NCBI RefSeq assembly: GCF_000384655.1
Contig: NZ_ARQI01000118.1
Location: 1 to 64,000, forward strand
DNA: 64,000 nucleotides
Origin: Brachyspira innocens ATCC 29796
GTDB taxonomy: Bacteria > Spirochaetota > Brachyspiria > Brachyspirales > Brachyspiraceae
Reading direction: 5' to 3'
Made by a program: the position numbers and the translations under genes
Shown: positions 63,280 through 64,000 of the stretch, piece after piece
How positions within the stretch are numbered: position 1 is the first letter of the stretch
How the letters are laid out: every line of letters begins with the position of its first letter
Notes under the pieces: model-generated
The model's database searches: none
What the model saw: the letters and a program-made list of their open reading frames with translations, nothing else
Told to the model about the DNA's origin: nothing

Positions 63280-64000
63280 TTTGCTTCGTTATTATCACCT
63301 TTAGTAGCGGTCTTCAAATCTACTCCAAGCATAAATAAGAATATAAAACCAATTACTACTATAGGCACTATCCCCATCATATGATAAACAAGAGCATAAG
63401 GAGCAGCAACAGTTCTGTCTACACCTATTAAAGAAAGTCCAAATATAATAGCCCATTCAAAAGGTCCTATTCCAGAAGGAGCAGAAGGCACAGCAAAACC
63501 AAAACCTCCCACAGCAAACATAAATAATGCTATTATAGGAGAAGCTTTAATATCAAAAGCCATAAGAAGGAAACTTATAGTAAGTATCTGACCTATAAGA
63601 TAAAGAATAGTATAGAAAAATATTAAAAATATATGTTTGGCATCATTTTTAAATCCTATTCCGTCTATAAAATTGCATGAAAATAAAATTAGTTTATCAC
63701 CAATATTTTTGGGAAGTATACCAAATACTTTATGAAATACCTTATGAGCAAAATCACGTTTCCAAACCAAAAATATTAATACCAAAAAACCAACTATAGA
63801 TAAAACAAATAAAGCAATGGCTGCATATGTAACAGTCTGAGGCAGATTAGGTATAAATATAACAGAAAGACAAAGTATAACTCCTCCTGTTATAACATCA
63901 AAAAGTCTTTCAGTAACAACTGAGGCTATCAATGCAGATTTGCTTACATCCTCTTTAACACCTAATATATAAGCACGTGCTACCTCACCAAGTTTGGCTG
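63276..64000 (-). CDS. Flippase-like (lysylphosphatidylglycerol-synthase-TM / UPF0104) membrane protein, 5' end cut by window
   Basis: The frame is open to the right edge, so the N-terminus is missing; the partial frame begins AKLGEVARAYILGVK before ASVVTERLFDVITGG. These two blocks, plus ISFLLMAFDIKASPIIALFM and VPSAPSGIGPFEWAIIFGLS, are typical of the flippase-like LPG_synthase_TM family. At least six membrane segments are visible. Roles include lipid flipping; no synthase domain is seen here. It is convergent with rsmG. Confidence 0.82.
   Translation of the reverse strand, partial: AKLGEVARAYILGVKEDVSKSALIASVVTERLFDVITGGVILCLSVIFIPNLPQTVTYAAIALFVLSIVGFLVLIFLVWKRDFAHKVFHKVFGILPKNIGDKLILFSCNFIDGIGFKNDAKHIFLIFFYTILYLIGQILTISFLLMAFDIKASPIIALFMFAVGGFGFAVPSAPSGIGPFEWAIIFGLSLIGVDRTVAAPYALVYHMMGIVPIVVIGFIFLFMLGVDLKTATKGDNNEAN

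Noticed and set aside
1-64000. tRNA, rRNA, CRISPR array, full transposase or prophage genes
   Set aside because: No cloverleaf, rRNA block, spaced repeat array, DDE transposase or phage structural gene was recognised by reading; a dedicated RNA scan was not possible.

Overview
The window is strongly AT-rich, bacterial and gene-dense. It fits an intestinal spirochaete of the genus Brachyspira. The clearest marker is a periplasmic flagellar sheath protein FlaA (43708-44670). Supporting traits are many short lipoproteins, AT-biased codon use with TTG starts, and a typical spirochaete gene set (cdaA, purL, ppdK, secA, clpC, rimO, nth, tpiA, ftsA, ispF, rsmG). I saw no rRNA, tRNA, CRISPR array, transposase or phage module.

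Layout. 1-3240: a PepSY-like gene cut by the window edge, a GC-rich repeat, then a minus-strand group made of a lipoprotein with a metzincin zinc motif and two tandem outer-membrane-like paralogues. 3432-6150: an LtaS-type sulfatase-family membrane enzyme and a frameshifted Rpn-family nuclease gene. 6255-8959 (minus): the c-di-AMP synthase operon cdaA-cdaR with NusG-II and Gx-transporter genes. 9044-18681: amidohydrolase lipoprotein, VOC protein, purL, HAD phosphatase, Na+-dependent SNF transporter, OmpA-like protein. 18960-26140: ppdK with a histone-H1-like tail, an EamA exporter, secA. 26686-37466: a lipoprotein nuclease, then a long minus-strand run lolA - rodZ-like - PD-(D/E)XK nuclease - rimO - clpX-like - ECF sigma - small membrane protein - clpC. 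37792-45878: a STAS-protein pair, rhodanese lipoprotein, a 51-residue lipoprotein, EamA exporter, nth, DUF3298 protein, tpiA, isochorismatase, flaA, SDH/Clp-fold protease. 46084-51342: heptosyltransferase-like gene, an unknown gene with a MinD-like ATPase, two exported proteins, and ftsA without ftsZ. 51509-55014 looks accessory: a second broken Rpn gene and unknown genes. 55027-64000: DUF368, DAACS symporter, ispF, squalene/phytoene-synthase-like gene, TPR protein, LolA-like protein, rsmG, and a flippase-like gene cut by the edge.

Themes. Housekeeping genes dominate, and the unusual material lies between or inside them. A dispersed family of short GC-rich elements with shared ends (GCAGTCTTTTTGCTTCTTTG on one side, GTTTTGAAACAAGTCTATT on the other) occupies most of the long intergenic gaps. 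One copy lies next to a PD-(D/E)XK nuclease gene wedged between rodZ-like and rimO. Both Rpn genes are broken in different ways: a +1 in a CCC run, and insertion of a 65-bp palindrome. Both have a -10 box exactly 6 nt before ATG, which suggests leaderless transcripts; cdaA looks nearly leaderless too. No complete, obviously new multi-gene system is proven here. The best leads are the GC-rich element family, the palindromic insertions in Rpn genes, the basic tail on PPDK, and the ClpX variant beside an ECF sigma factor.
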